Origin: Schaalia odontolytica
GTDB lineage: Bacteria > Actinomycetota > Actinomycetes > Actinomycetales > Actinomycetaceae
Direction of reading: 5' to 3'
Assembly (NCBI RefSeq): GCF_031191545.1
Contig: NZ_CP133472.1
Location: 62,001-126,000 of the forward strand
Length of the DNA: 64,000 nucleotides
Below the pieces are notes generated by a model. The model worked only from the letters and a program-made list of their open reading frames with translations, had not been told where the DNA came from and did not search any database. Each line of letters starts with the position of its first letter. The first letter of the stretch is position 1. Below are positions 8,567-17,152 of the stretch, one piece after another. The translations under genes and the position numbers were made by a program.

Positions 8567-10510
8567 GTGAGCGACGAACAGACATTCGACCAGACCGACC
8601 CGTTGATCGGGCTCCTGGTCGACGAACGATACCGAGTCACCCGTCGGTTAGCGCGCGGTGGCATGGCGACCGTGTACATCGCCCAGGACGAGCGCCTGGA
8701 GCGCCCCGTCGCCCTCAAGGTCATGCATCCACACCTGGCGGACTCCCAAGATTTTGTCGCGCGTTTCCGCCGCGAAGCACGCGCCGCCGCTCGCATCGTT
8801 CACCCGGGTGTCGTGTCCGTTTTCGATCAGGGCGTGATCACCGGGCAGGGCTTCCTCGTAATGGAGCTGATTGACGGAACTAATCTGCGCCAGCTGCTGC
8901 GCGCGCAGGGAGCGTTCACGATCCCCCAGGCACTGCGATACACGACTGACACCCTTGAGGCGCTTCGCGCCGCTCACCGCGTCGGCGTCATACACCGCGA
9001 CATTAAGCCGGAGAACATTCTCGTTCCCACAGATGGCCCTGCGAAGGTGACCGACTTCGGCCTGGCACGAGCGGCCTCTGAGGTGTCGATGTCGTCGACG
9101 GGCAACATGCTTGGTACGGTCGCGTACATCGCACCCGAGATCGCAACGACCGCCGAGGCCGACGCTCGTTCAGACATTTACTCCGTGGGTATCATGCTCT
9201 ACGAGATGCTGACCGGTGCCGTACCCTGGGCCGGCGAGTCTCCCCTGCAGATCGCGACGCACCACGTCTCCGACGACGTTCCCAGCCCATCCATCACCCA
9301 GCCGTGGATACCCCGCGAGATCGACGACCTCGTCGCCGCTCTGACGGCCCGCGATCGCGCCTCACGGCCCGTCGACGCATCGGATGCAATTGACCTGGTT
9401 ACGCGCGCAGCTGCGTCAATCCCCTCGGAGCTCTCTAGCCAACGCGCAGACGTTGCGCCTGCCGATCGCGGCGGTGCCTCACAGACCAGCGCGCTCAACA
9501 CCGAGGTCATCTCCGCTCAGTTCACGAGGCCGCTGCCACGCCCCACTCCTTCCACCGTTGCCACGGTCCACACCTCGGCACCAGTTCCCGAGGTGCACGA
9601 CAAGGGCACAACCAAGCCCTACGGGCACGCCGCCCTGTGGGTGAGCCTCGTCATCCTGCTGCTCGCGGCGGCGGGTATCGGGGGCAGCTGGTGGTGGACC
9701 GAGTACGGACCGGGCTCCTACGTGACCATGCCCGCGACCGACGGTCGACCACTCGCTGAAGTCCGGGCCGAGCTGAACTCGATGGGCCTTGCTTCCACCG
9801 TTGAGGAAGAGTTTTCCGACGACGTCGCCTCCGGATCGATCACCCGTTCCGATCCCCGGGGCGGCGAACCCGTCCACAAACGTGCTGAGGTACAGCTCTA
9901 CGTATCCAAGGGTGTGGACATGAAAGTCGTGCCCGACGTGACCGCTAAGACTCAGGATGACGCGAAGAAGGCGCTCACCGAGGCGGGTTTGGCCCTCGGC
10001 GCGATCACAGACGCCTACTCCGAGGATGTGCCGCGCGGACAGGTCATCTCCCAGTCCGTGGCATCCGGAACGTCGATACCGCATGACACGGCTGTCGACG
10101 TCGTGTTGTCCAAGGGCCGCGAGCCCCTCAGCGTCCCATCGTTGAGCAGCATGACCGCCGACGCCGCGAAGAGCGCCATCGAATCGCTCGGCCTCGTCGC
10201 AACCCCAACCGAAGCGTTCTCCGACACGGTCGCGGAGGGCCAGGTCATCTCCCAGCAGACCAGCGAGGGTACGATCCTGCACCGCGGTGACGCCGTCGCC
10301 TACACGGTCTCCAAGGGCCCCGAGAAGGTCGCGGTGCCCGACGTCGTGGGGCGCCAGCGCCAGGAGGCACGCACAATCCTTGAGAACGCGGGCTTCTCCG
10401 TTTCGGAAGAAGCGATTCTCGGCGGATTCTTCGGCACCGTCCGCCAGAGTGATCCCGCCGCCGGCACAATGCTCAAGAAGGGCAGCGTCGTCACGATCAC
10501 GGTTGTCTGA
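8567..10510 (+). CDS. pknL: PASTA-domain Ser/Thr protein kinase (PknL-like)
   Basis: This membrane-bound eukaryotic-type Ser/Thr kinase has 647 residues. The kinase domain spans about 22-285, with a Gly loop LARGGMATV, invariant lysine in VALK (K51), catalytic HRDIKPEN (D145), DFGLA (D163) and APE near 190. A juxtamembrane linker is followed by one transmembrane helix at about 353-378 (LWVSLVILLLAAAGIGGSWWW). Four extracellular PASTA repeats then run to the C-terminus; their conserved ends read LYVSKG, VVLSKG, YTVSKG and VTITVV. PASTA domains bind peptidoglycan fragments or lipid II in PknB and PrkC. The position matches pknL of mycobacteria, between the Rv2175c homologue and aroG, but mycobacterial PknL is known to lack PASTA repeats. 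This protein may therefore combine the PknL locus with a PknB-like sensor. Confidence 0.95.
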   Translation: MSDEQTFDQTDPLIGLLVDERYRVTRRLARGGMATVYIAQDERLERPVALKVMHPHLADSQDFVARFRREARAAARIVHPGVVSVFDQGVITGQGFLVMELIDGTNLRQLLRAQGAFTIPQALRYTTDTLEALRAAHRVGVIHRDIKPENILVPTDGPAKVTDFGLARAASEVSMSSTGNMLGTVAYIAPEIATTAEADARSDIYSVGIMLYEMLTGAVPWAGESPLQIATHHVSDDVPSPSITQPWIPREIDDLVAALTARDRASRPVDASDAIDLVTRAAASIPSELSSQRADVAPADRGGASQTSALNTEVISAQFTRPLPRPTPSTVATVHTSAPVPEVHDKGTTKPYGHAALWVSLVILLLAAAGIGGSWWWTEYGPGSYVTMPATDGRPLAEVRAELNSMGLASTVEEEFSDDVASGSITRSDPRGGEPVHKRAEVQLYVSKGVDMKVVPDVTAKTQDDAKKALTEAGLALGAITDAYSEDVPRGQVISQSVASGTSIPHDTAVDVVLSKGREPLSVPSLSSMTADAAKSAIESLGLVATPTEAFSDTVAEGQVISQQTSEGTILHRGDAVAYTVSKGPEKVAVPDVVGRQRQEARTILENAGFSVSEEAILGGFFGTVRQSDPAAGTMLKKGSVVTITVV

Positions 10511-10548
10511 CGCGCAGCCCACCCGCCGCACTCGCGCGCACCTACAAC

Positions 10549-10583
10549 ACCGCGGCCTCGTCCATGAGGGACGAGGCCACGGT
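10549..10583. terminator. Bidirectional hairpin between pknL and aroG
   Basis: A 10-bp perfect stem (GGCCTCGTCC / GGACGAGGCC), extended by ACCG/CGGT across one mismatch, lies in the gap between convergent stops at 10510 and 10601. Confidence 0.7.
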
Positions 10584-10600
10584 TCTTGGCGCTTAGTGTT

Positions 10601-12073
10601 TCACTCTTCGGAGGAGGAAACCTTCGCGAGGTACTGGGCGACCTGGAAGGCCATCTCTAGGCTCTGCTGGTGGTTAAGGCGCGGATCCACGAGAGTCTCG
10701 TAACGGTCGTGCAAGGACTCGTCATCGATATGCTCGCTGCCGCCGATCACCTCGGTGACGTCATCTCCGGTGAGCTCGACGTGTAATCCACCCGGGACCG
10801 TGCCCGCGGACTCGTGAGCCTCGAAGAAGCCACGAACCTCGTCCATCACCGTCTCGAAGCGCCGCGTCTTGTAGCCGGTCGAGGACGTGATCGTGTTGCC
10901 GTGCATCGGGTCGGTCATCCACGTCACCGGGCGCCCGTCCTCCCGAGCGGCTTCCAGCAGCGGCACAAGCACCTCACGGATACGGTCGGCACCCATGCGC
11001 GTTATGAAGGACAGTCGTCCTTCCTCGCCGTCGGGGTTGAGGCGGTCGATGAGTGAGAGCATCTGGTCGCGCGTGGTCGATGGACCGAGCTTGACCCCAA
11101 TCGGATTACGAACGCGCGACAGCAGCTCAATGTGAGCGCCCTCCTCCTCGCGCGTCCTCTCCCCTGCCCACAGGAAGTGGGCAGACGTGTTGTAAGGCTC
11201 GCCCGTACGCGAATCGATGCGGGTCATGGCCGACTCGTACTCAAGAAGCAACGCCTCGTGCGACGAGAATAGATCCACGTCGCGCAGCGTCTCAAAGTCG
11301 ACGCCCGCAGCGCCCATGAACTTGATCGCCCGGTGGATGTCCTCCGCCAGCGACTCGTAGCGCGCGTACGCAGGGTTCGACATGAAGCCCTGATTCCAAC
11401 GGTGTACCTGACGAAGGTCCGCGTAGCCGCCCTTCGTAAAGGCGCGTATCAGGTTCAGCGTCGAGGCCGCGTGGTTGTACAGCGACAGGAGGCGCTGCGG
11501 ATCGGGTTCGCGCGCCTCGGGCGTGAACTCAAAGGAATTGACGGCGTCGCCGCGGTAGCTCGGCAGCGTGACACCGTCGCGCGTCTCCATGTCGGACGAG
11601 CGGGGTTTGGCGTACTGGCCCGCGATACGTCCGACCTTAACGACCGGCAGCGAGGCACCGTAGGTGAGCACGACCGCCATCTGGAGCAGGGTCTGAATTT
11701 TTAGGCGCACGTGATCCGCCGTCGCCTCAGCGAAGGTCTCGGCGCAGTCCCCGCCCATGAGGACGAAGGCCTCGCCGCGGGCGGCCGCGCCCATCCACGT
11801 GCGCAGGTCGTCAACCTCCCCCGCGAAGACAAGCGGCGGCTGACGGCGCAGCTGAGCCGTCACCTCAAGGAGGTGCTCATCATTCGCATAGGTAGGCTGC
11901 TGGGCAGCGTCCAGGCCGCGCCACGTGTCCCAGGGAGCTAGCTCCCCGGACTCGGGCGACCACAGACGCTCGGGGACGCGGCGGGAGCGAGGCTTGCGCA
12001 CAGGCTCGCCGCCGCGTCCGGGAGTGATCGAAGGAATCACGCGAAGCGACTCACTCGCCGGCAGGCTCGACAC
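10601..12073 (-). CDS. aroG: Class II 3-deoxy-7-phosphoheptulonate (DAHP) synthase
   Basis: This is the first enzyme of the shikimate pathway, joining phosphoenolpyruvate and erythrose 4-phosphate. The 490-residue protein is of the class II (plant/AroA-II) type. Recognisable segments are VFAGEVDDLR, GGDCAETF (metal-binding Cys), VGRIAGQYAKPRS, FLWAGERTR, WMTDPMHGNT and GGLHVELTGDDVTEVIGG. The mycobacterial enzyme Rv2178c belongs to this class and also lies beside pknL. The GTG start at 12073 overlaps the last 23 nt of the phosphofructokinase gene, so the two are co-transcribed and probably coupled. A second in-frame GTG at 12040 is possible. Coupling PPi-dependent glycolysis to the PEP-consuming entry of aromatic synthesis is plausible but is inference. 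Confidence 0.95.
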   Translation of the reverse strand: MSSLPASESLRVIPSITPGRGGEPVRKPRSRRVPERLWSPESGELAPWDTWRGLDAAQQPTYANDEHLLEVTAQLRRQPPLVFAGEVDDLRTWMGAAARGEAFVLMGGDCAETFAEATADHVRLKIQTLLQMAVVLTYGASLPVVKVGRIAGQYAKPRSSDMETRDGVTLPSYRGDAVNSFEFTPEAREPDPQRLLSLYNHAASTLNLIRAFTKGGYADLRQVHRWNQGFMSNPAYARYESLAEDIHRAIKFMGAAGVDFETLRDVDLFSSHEALLLEYESAMTRIDSRTGEPYNTSAHFLWAGERTREEEGAHIELLSRVRNPIGVKLGPSTTRDQMLSLIDRLNPDGEEGRLSFITRMGADRIREVLVPLLEAAREDGRPVTWMTDPMHGNTITSSTGYKTRRFETVMDEVRGFFEAHESAGTVPGGLHVELTGDDVTEVIGGSEHIDDESLHDRYETLVDPRLNHQQSLEMAFQVAQYLAKVSSSEE

Positions 12074-13268
12074 TCTGGCCGATCTCGGCCATCATCTCGA
12101 GGAACCAGGGGGCGGAGATGTCGAAGGGCTTGCCGCCCGCGATGCGCGGGAACGGGATGGCCTTGAGGCGGTCGCCGTCTTCCTCGTCGTGGCCGATAAC
12201 GCCGGACTCACCCTTGAAGGCGCACTCGACGGCGAGGTCGGTCATCGACTTGATCAGGCGCAGGTCGTCGGCATTGGCGCGAGAGGAACGCGAGAAGTAG
12301 CCGGACTTTTGGACCATGACCTTTTCGGCGTCGATCTTCTCGGCGAACTGCTTGGCGAACCACTGGCCGGGGTTGATCGTGTCGAGCTTGACGTGGCCGA
12401 AGGGGTCCCGCTGGACCTCGCCACCGGCAGCCTCGATCTCCGCGATGATCTCGGGGACGCCAGCGCCTTCGGACAGGAAGATGTTGACGTTACCCTGCTC
12501 GTCCATGATGGCCTTGAGACGCGCTGCCTCCGCGTCCAGGTCGATCTTCATCTCGGGCAGGAAGATGGCGTGGATATCCCAACGCTCCTGCGACAGGCCG
12601 ATGGAGGGCACCCACTCCTGGGTCTTCAGCCAGTCGTGGTAGCACTTCGAACCGGCGGCGGTCAGCCAACCGCAGTGGCGGCCCATGATCTCGTGGATGA
12701 TGAGCATGCGGGGGTTGGAGCGGTGCTCACCGATGACGTTCTGGGAGTACTCGGAGACCTCTTCAGCCGCGGTCCAGGCACCCAGGGACTGACGGATCGG
12801 CACAACGTCGTTGTCGATCGTCTTGGGCAGGCCCACGACGGTGAGGTGGTAGTCGTGCTCCTCCAGGTAGGCGGCCAGGTCGGCCGCCGTCGTGTTGGTG
12901 TCGTCGCCACCGATGGTGTGCAGAACGTCCACACCGTCGGCGCGCAGCTGCTCGGCGGCCTTTTGCAGCGGATCCTCATCCTCGGAGACGAGGCCACGCT
13001 CGACAAGGTTCTTCTTGTTCGTCAGCTTGACGCGGGAGTTGCCGATCGGGGAGCCGCCGAAGCGGTGCAGGACGGCAGCGTGCTTGCGCGCTTCCTCGTC
13101 CACCAGCACGTAGTTGCCGGTGAGCAGGCCGTGGTAGCCGTTCTGGTAAGCGATGATCTCAACGGTGGGATCAATTTCGTTGTAGCGCTCAATAAGTCCG
13201 CCGACGGCGGAGGACAGGCACGGGGCGAAGCCACCTGCGGTCAGCAGGGCAACACGACGGACCGACAT
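12051..13268 (-). CDS. pfp: PPi-dependent 6-phosphofructokinase
   Basis: This enzyme reversibly phosphorylates fructose 6-phosphate using pyrophosphate. The 405-residue protein has the motif GGDDTNTTA: the second Asp in GGDD replaces the Gly of GGDGS that marks ATP-dependent enzymes. It also has the substrate motif PKTIDNDV. Both point to the PPi-dependent group. PPi-dependent activity has been reported in oral Actinomyces, which agrees. I chose ATG 13268 (MSVRRVALLTAGGFAP), with AGGTGAC upstream, over a GTG 9 nt earlier. The gene is first in a pair with aroG. Confidence 0.93.
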   Translation of the reverse strand: MSVRRVALLTAGGFAPCLSSAVGGLIERYNEIDPTVEIIAYQNGYHGLLTGNYVLVDEEARKHAAVLHRFGGSPIGNSRVKLTNKKNLVERGLVSEDEDPLQKAAEQLRADGVDVLHTIGGDDTNTTAADLAAYLEEHDYHLTVVGLPKTIDNDVVPIRQSLGAWTAAEEVSEYSQNVIGEHRSNPRMLIIHEIMGRHCGWLTAAGSKCYHDWLKTQEWVPSIGLSQERWDIHAIFLPEMKIDLDAEAARLKAIMDEQGNVNIFLSEGAGVPEIIAEIEAAGGEVQRDPFGHVKLDTINPGQWFAKQFAEKIDAEKVMVQKSGYFSRSSRANADDLRLIKSMTDLAVECAFKGESGVIGHDEEDGDRLKAIPFPRIAGGKPFDISAPWFLEMMAEIGQSVEPAGE

Positions 13269-13449
13269 GAATGTCACCTTTCTCAGGTTGGTTAGGTAAG
13301 CGCCCGCGCCCGCAGACTATGGCGTCCCGGCTGCCCGATGGGGCTGCCTGACCTTCAAAGCCGCGCGCAGGCGCAGAGCACGTTCATTCTACCCGTCCCA
13401 CATCACGTTTCGCCAAGGACGCCCGTCCCACGAAACGCTTGTGCGTGCC

Positions 13450-13472
13450 GCCGACCGATGAGGTCGGTCGGC
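13450..13472 (-). terminator. Hairpin after plsC
   Basis: A 9-bp stem (GCCGACCGA / TCGGTCGGC) with a 5-nt loop begins 6 nt beyond the plsC stop on the minus strand. The rest of 13269-13449 holds only the untranslated leader and promoter region of pfp. Confidence 0.6.
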
Positions 13473-13477
13473 CTCGA

Positions 13478-14290
13478 TTATTCCTTGTCCGACGTCTTCT
13501 CCTCGTCTTCGCTCTCCTGCTCGGGAGCGGTGGGAACGGGGACGTCGGGAGCGGTACGTCCGCCAGGTGCGGGGCGACCATTGGAGGGGACGGGCCCCTC
13601 GAAAGCACCCTCGGCGGCAAGCTGCGCCTTGACGTCGGCGGCGTACAGGTCCACGTACTCCTGGCCGGACAGGAGCATCAGGTTGTACATGATCTCGTCG
13701 GTGATAGCGCGCAGCACGTAGCGATCCTTGTCGAGGCCGCGGTAGCGCGAGAAGTCCAGGGGCTCGCCGATGACCATGCCGATGTTCGTGCGCGACGGAA
13801 TCTTCTGGCCGATCGGCTGCGCGGCGTGGGTTCCGATCATTGCCACAGGGATGACGGGTGCGCCGGACAGAAGCGCGAGGCGCGCAACGCCGGTCTTTCC
13901 ACGGTAGAGGCGACCATCGGGGCTTCGGGTGCCCTCGGGGTAGATACCGAAGAGCTCGCCCTCACGCAGGCGCTTGAGACCGGCATTGAGAGCGGCCTCG
14001 GAGGCGCGACCGCCGGTGCGGTCCACGGGGATGGTACCGACAGCGCGCATGAACTCCTTCGTCATCCATCCCTTGAGACCGGTGCCTGTGAAGTAGTCGG
14101 CCTTGCCCATGAAGACTACTTCGCGATCGAGCATCATCGGCAGGAACACGGAGTCCCACACAGCGTTGTGGTTGGATGCGAGGATGGCGGGTCCCTCGGC
14201 GGGGATGTTCTCCTTGCCGCGGATCCACGGGTGATAGGCCGCCTTAAGAACGGGGCTTCCTGTCGCCTTGAGAGCCTGATAGAACGCCAC
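13478..14290 (-). CDS. plsC: 1-acyl-sn-glycerol-3-phosphate acyltransferase
   Basis: This PlsC-type acyltransferase acylates lysophosphatidate to phosphatidate at the inner membrane. The 270-residue protein has the catalytic NHNAVWD (an HX4D motif near residue 43), the glycerol-phosphate-binding YPEGTRSPDG near 118, and GAPVIPVAMIGT. The C-terminal 35 residues are Pro/Glu-rich and probably disordered. The start is GTG 14290 (VAFYQALKATG) with GAGGAGTGACA just upstream. The frame is open much further upstream but runs antisense into the next gene. The related Rv2182c lies in the same region of the mycobacterial chromosome, close to aroG. Confidence 0.93.
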   Translation of the reverse strand: MAFYQALKATGSPVLKAAYHPWIRGKENIPAEGPAILASNHNAVWDSVFLPMMLDREVVFMGKADYFTGTGLKGWMTKEFMRAVGTIPVDRTGGRASEAALNAGLKRLREGELFGIYPEGTRSPDGRLYRGKTGVARLALLSGAPVIPVAMIGTHAAQPIGQKIPSRTNIGMVIGEPLDFSRYRGLDKDRYVLRAITDEIMYNLMLLSGQEYVDLYAADVKAQLAAEGAFEGPVPSNGRPAPGGRTAPDVPVPTAPEQESEDEEKTSDKE

Positions 14291-14335
14291 TGTCACTCCT
14301 CGAGTCTCGACGGGCGCGCGAGCGCGCGAACGAAT

Positions 14336-14341
14336 TAGTAT
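14336..14341 (+). promoter_or_regulatory. -10 element, leaderless start of the DnaQ/GIY-YIG gene
   Basis: TAGTAT lies 7 nt before ATG 14349, with no ribosome-binding site between. Confidence 0.5.
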
Positions 14342-14348
14342 CAACTCT

Positions 14349-16082
14349 ATGACGAAACGAACTCCCGTGCGCAATTGTGGGAAAACCATAGCGCCCGGCG
14401 AGTCGGCCCGTCCCTTCGCGCGATCGGTGGTCTCGGATGCCCTAACGAGGGCGTCATCCGTCGAGCTCGCCCCGAGCCTCGAGGCCGTGGGAACCCCGGC
14501 GTCAAGCGGGCACTGGGTCGTCGTCGATCTCGAGACCACCGGCCTAGGAGCGGGCGCTGAAATCACGGAGATCGGCGCGGTGCGCCTACGCGACGGAGCG
14601 GTCGCGGACGAGTTTTCCTCTCTGGTCAAACCCTCGCGCCCCATTCCCCCATTCATCACTTCGCTGACAGGCATCACGCCCGCCATGGTGGCCGACGCCG
14701 AAGCGATCGCCACCGTTTTGCAGCGCTTCATGGACTGGTCCGGCCTCGGCACGCAGGGGTCCCCCGTCCTCGTCGCGCACAACACGGCCTTCGACGTTGG
14801 ATTCCTGCGCCGTGCGGCCCGCGCGAGCTCGCTGCCCTGGCCTAAAGTCCGCGTCGTCGACACGCTTGCTCTCGCGCGGCTGGCCCTGCCCCGCCCACTC
14901 GTGCGCAACCATAAGCTCGGGACGGTCGCCTCGTACTTTGGCACGGCCACCGTGCCGGGGCACCGGGCCCTCGGAGACGCCCGCGCGACGGCCGAGATCC
15001 TCCTGGGCTTCATCGACCTGCTGTCGGGTGCGGGAGTGACCGATGTCGAGGACCTCATCGCACTCACCGAGCAGGCACCGTCACGACGCCCTTCCACTCC
15101 CCCTTTCGTCTCCGCGCTGCCAAGCTCCCCCGGGGTGTATCACTTCGTCGACGCCGCGGGCGACACCCTCTACGTGGGGTCGGCCTCGTCCCTGCGCTCA
15201 CGCGTGGGAAGCTACTACACGAAGGCCGAGAAACGCCCGAAGGTCCAGCGCATGGTCTCCCTGGCCTCGGGAGTGCGCCACTATCCGACCTCATCAGTCC
15301 TCGAGGCGAGGATCCGGGAGCTGCGCGACATCAAGGCTCTCACGCCGCCCTACAACTCCGCCTCGAGGCGGCAGGGTTCTCAGCACTGGGTTGTCGCCGA
15401 GGACGGTCTGCCTCGGGTGGTGGCACGGGTGATGCTCACGGAGCTTGCGCGCGCCCTCGGCCCCTTTGGCACTCGTGCGCACGCCCAGCGGGCAGCGGCA
15501 GCAATCGAGCGGGTGCTGGCGCAGGTCGAACCCGACCACGCCCATGAGATCCTTGACGAGGCCATGGAAGCCTCGACGCTTCGCGTTCCCCACGCGCTCA
15601 CCAACGTGATGGAGAGGCTGTCCGCCCAAGGCCTCTTCGAGCCTGCGGCTGCCGCGCGAGATGACCTGAGCGCCTACATGACCGGAGTCGAGCGTTCGAC
15701 GATGCGCCCGATCTTGGCCGCTCCACGCATCGTGTGGGGTACGCGCCGCGACGGCGGCGAACCTGGCTGGATCCTGCACGTCGCCTCCCACGGCCGCCAC
15801 ATCAACTCCGTCGTCGTGCCCCCGCGCTCCGATCCCTCTCCCTGGATCGACGTTCTTTCCTCCACGCGCCCACTTGAGACGGACGGGATGGCCGCGCAGG
15901 CGGCTTCGTGGGCCGAAACCGCTCTCCTGTGCGCGGAGCTATGCCGCGAGGGGACGCGCCTGGTCGAATGGAACGGGCCGCTTCCCTGGTCTCAGCCCAC
16001 CAACAGCCCACTAAGCGACGGACGGCTGCGCGACCTCCTGGCCCACGCAACCGCCCATCGGCTTTTCGACCCGCGTTCGTGA
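14349..16082 (+). CDS. DnaQ exonuclease / GIY-YIG nuclease fusion (Rv2191-like)
   Basis: This 577-residue protein joins two nuclease modules. Residues ~55-225 form a DEDDh 3'-5' exonuclease: VVVDLETTGL (Asp and Glu of Exo I), VAHNTAFDVGF (Exo II Asp) and HRALGDARAT (Exo III His and Asp). Residues ~255-335 form a GIY-YIG nuclease as in the UvrC N-terminus: PGVYHFVDAAG and LYVGSASSLRSRV with catalytic Tyr and Arg. The remaining ~240 residues have no motif I recognise. M. tuberculosis Rv2191 has the same fusion and also lies beside trpD. Expected roles are DNA repair or proofreading, but the biochemical function of this fusion class is not well defined. The N-terminal ~50 residues are Ser/Ala-rich and could be trimmed by a later start. 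Confidence 0.9.
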   Translation: MTKRTPVRNCGKTIAPGESARPFARSVVSDALTRASSVELAPSLEAVGTPASSGHWVVVDLETTGLGAGAEITEIGAVRLRDGAVADEFSSLVKPSRPIPPFITSLTGITPAMVADAEAIATVLQRFMDWSGLGTQGSPVLVAHNTAFDVGFLRRAARASSLPWPKVRVVDTLALARLALPRPLVRNHKLGTVASYFGTATVPGHRALGDARATAEILLGFIDLLSGAGVTDVEDLIALTEQAPSRRPSTPPFVSALPSSPGVYHFVDAAGDTLYVGSASSLRSRVGSYYTKAEKRPKVQRMVSLASGVRHYPTSSVLEARIRELRDIKALTPPYNSASRRQGSQHWVVAEDGLPRVVARVMLTELARALGPFGTRAHAQRAAAAIERVLAQVEPDHAHEILDEAMEASTLRVPHALTNVMERLSAQGLFEPAAAARDDLSAYMTGVERSTMRPILAAPRIVWGTRRDGGEPGWILHVASHGRHINSVVVPPRSDPSPWIDVLSSTRPLETDGMAAQAASWAETALLCAELCREGTRLVEWNGPLPWSQPTNSPLSDGRLRDLLAHATAHRLFDPRS

Positions 16083-16096
16083 CGCAGGCTCGCTCC

Positions 16097-17152
16097 CTAT
16101 GCGTTCGAAGCAGCCACCCAACGTTCGATGAGTCGGGCTCCGTCCCCGTCGGCCAGCGCGCCGAGGGCGCGTTCGACGGCACCGCGCATACGCTGCTCGA
16201 AATCCTCCTCCGTCACAGGAGTCTCCAGGCCTTCCCAGGCCAGGATACCCGCGCCGACATTGAGCGCAACGGCGTCACGAACCGCGTCTGCTCCACCGCC
16301 CGAGAGAACGTCGCGCGCCACGGCAGCGTTATCCGCGGCCTCTCCACCGGCGAGGTCCGCGATCGTCGAGGAGGCCATGCCCAAGGACTCGCGCGCGTCG
16401 AACTGAGTGGGCGTGACGGCTCCGCCCGTAACGATCCACACCTGGTTCACGTCGGTCGTCGTCAGCTCGTCAAGGCCGCAGTGGGCACCGCGGAAGACGA
16501 GTGCGCTCAGGCCACGCGAGGCGTAGACGCCCGCCATGAGACGCGCGTTTTCCTCGCGCGAGGCACCGATCGCGCATGCCTGGACGCGCGCCGGATTCGT
16601 CAGCGGTCCCAGGACGTTGAACGCCGTGGGGAAACCGAGAGAACGGCGGACGGGAGCGGCGAAACGCATCGAGGGGTGCATCTTATTCGCAAACAGGAAG
16701 GCGATTCCAACGTCATCGAAGACGCGACGCAGCGCGTCGGCCTCGAGGTCCAGGTTGACTCCGAGGGCCTCGATGACATCGGCGGAACCCGACTTCGACG
16801 TGGAAGCGCGGTTACCGTGCTTAACCAGCGGGATCCCCATGGCGGCGAGCACGATCGCGGACATCGTCGATATGTTGACGGTCTTGTAGCCGTCGCCGCC
16901 CGTACCCACGATGTCGAGGGCACGGCTGGGCAGGTCAACGTGTGCCGCGTGATCCTGCATGCCATCGGCCAGACCGTGAATCTCGTCGACCGTGGCACCC
17001 TTGATAGCCATCGCCGTCAGGAAGGAAGCCAGGCGCGCCTCGCCGAGCTCGCCGCTCATCACCTGGTCCATCAGCCAGTACGACTGGCCGTAGTCGAGGC
17101 TCTCCCCCGCGGTCAGAGCGCCGATAATAGGTGCCCACTCATGCGCGGCCAT
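16097..17152 (-). CDS. trpD: Anthranilate phosphoribosyltransferase
   Basis: TrpD transfers phosphoribose from PRPP to anthranilate in tryptophan synthesis. The 351-residue protein has the PRPP loop DIVGTGGDGYKTVNIST near residue 80, KHGNRASTSKSGSADVIEALG (catalytic and anthranilate residues), FNVLGPLTNPAR and GLDELTTT. The start is ATG 17152, whose A is shared with the stop codon of the receiver-like gene upstream (TGATG). This strict coupling indicates an operon. Other trp genes are not in the window. A trpD at this locus, apart from the main trp cluster, is also the mycobacterial arrangement (Rv2192c). Confidence 0.96.
   Translation of the reverse strand: MAAHEWAPIIGALTAGESLDYGQSYWLMDQVMSGELGEARLASFLTAMAIKGATVDEIHGLADGMQDHAAHVDLPSRALDIVGTGGDGYKTVNISTMSAIVLAAMGIPLVKHGNRASTSKSGSADVIEALGVNLDLEADALRRVFDDVGIAFLFANKMHPSMRFAAPVRRSLGFPTAFNVLGPLTNPARVQACAIGASREENARLMAGVYASRGLSALVFRGAHCGLDELTTTDVNQVWIVTGGAVTPTQFDARESLGMASSTIADLAGGEAADNAAVARDVLSGGGADAVRDAVALNVGAGILAWEGLETPVTEEDFEQRMRGAVERALGALADGDGARLIERWVAASNA

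Noticed and set aside
8484-8585. Longer start for the Rv2175c-like protein at 8585
   Set aside because: It would overlap the start of the divergent kinase gene and its promoter. The family begins near MTSADITVLPIDEV.
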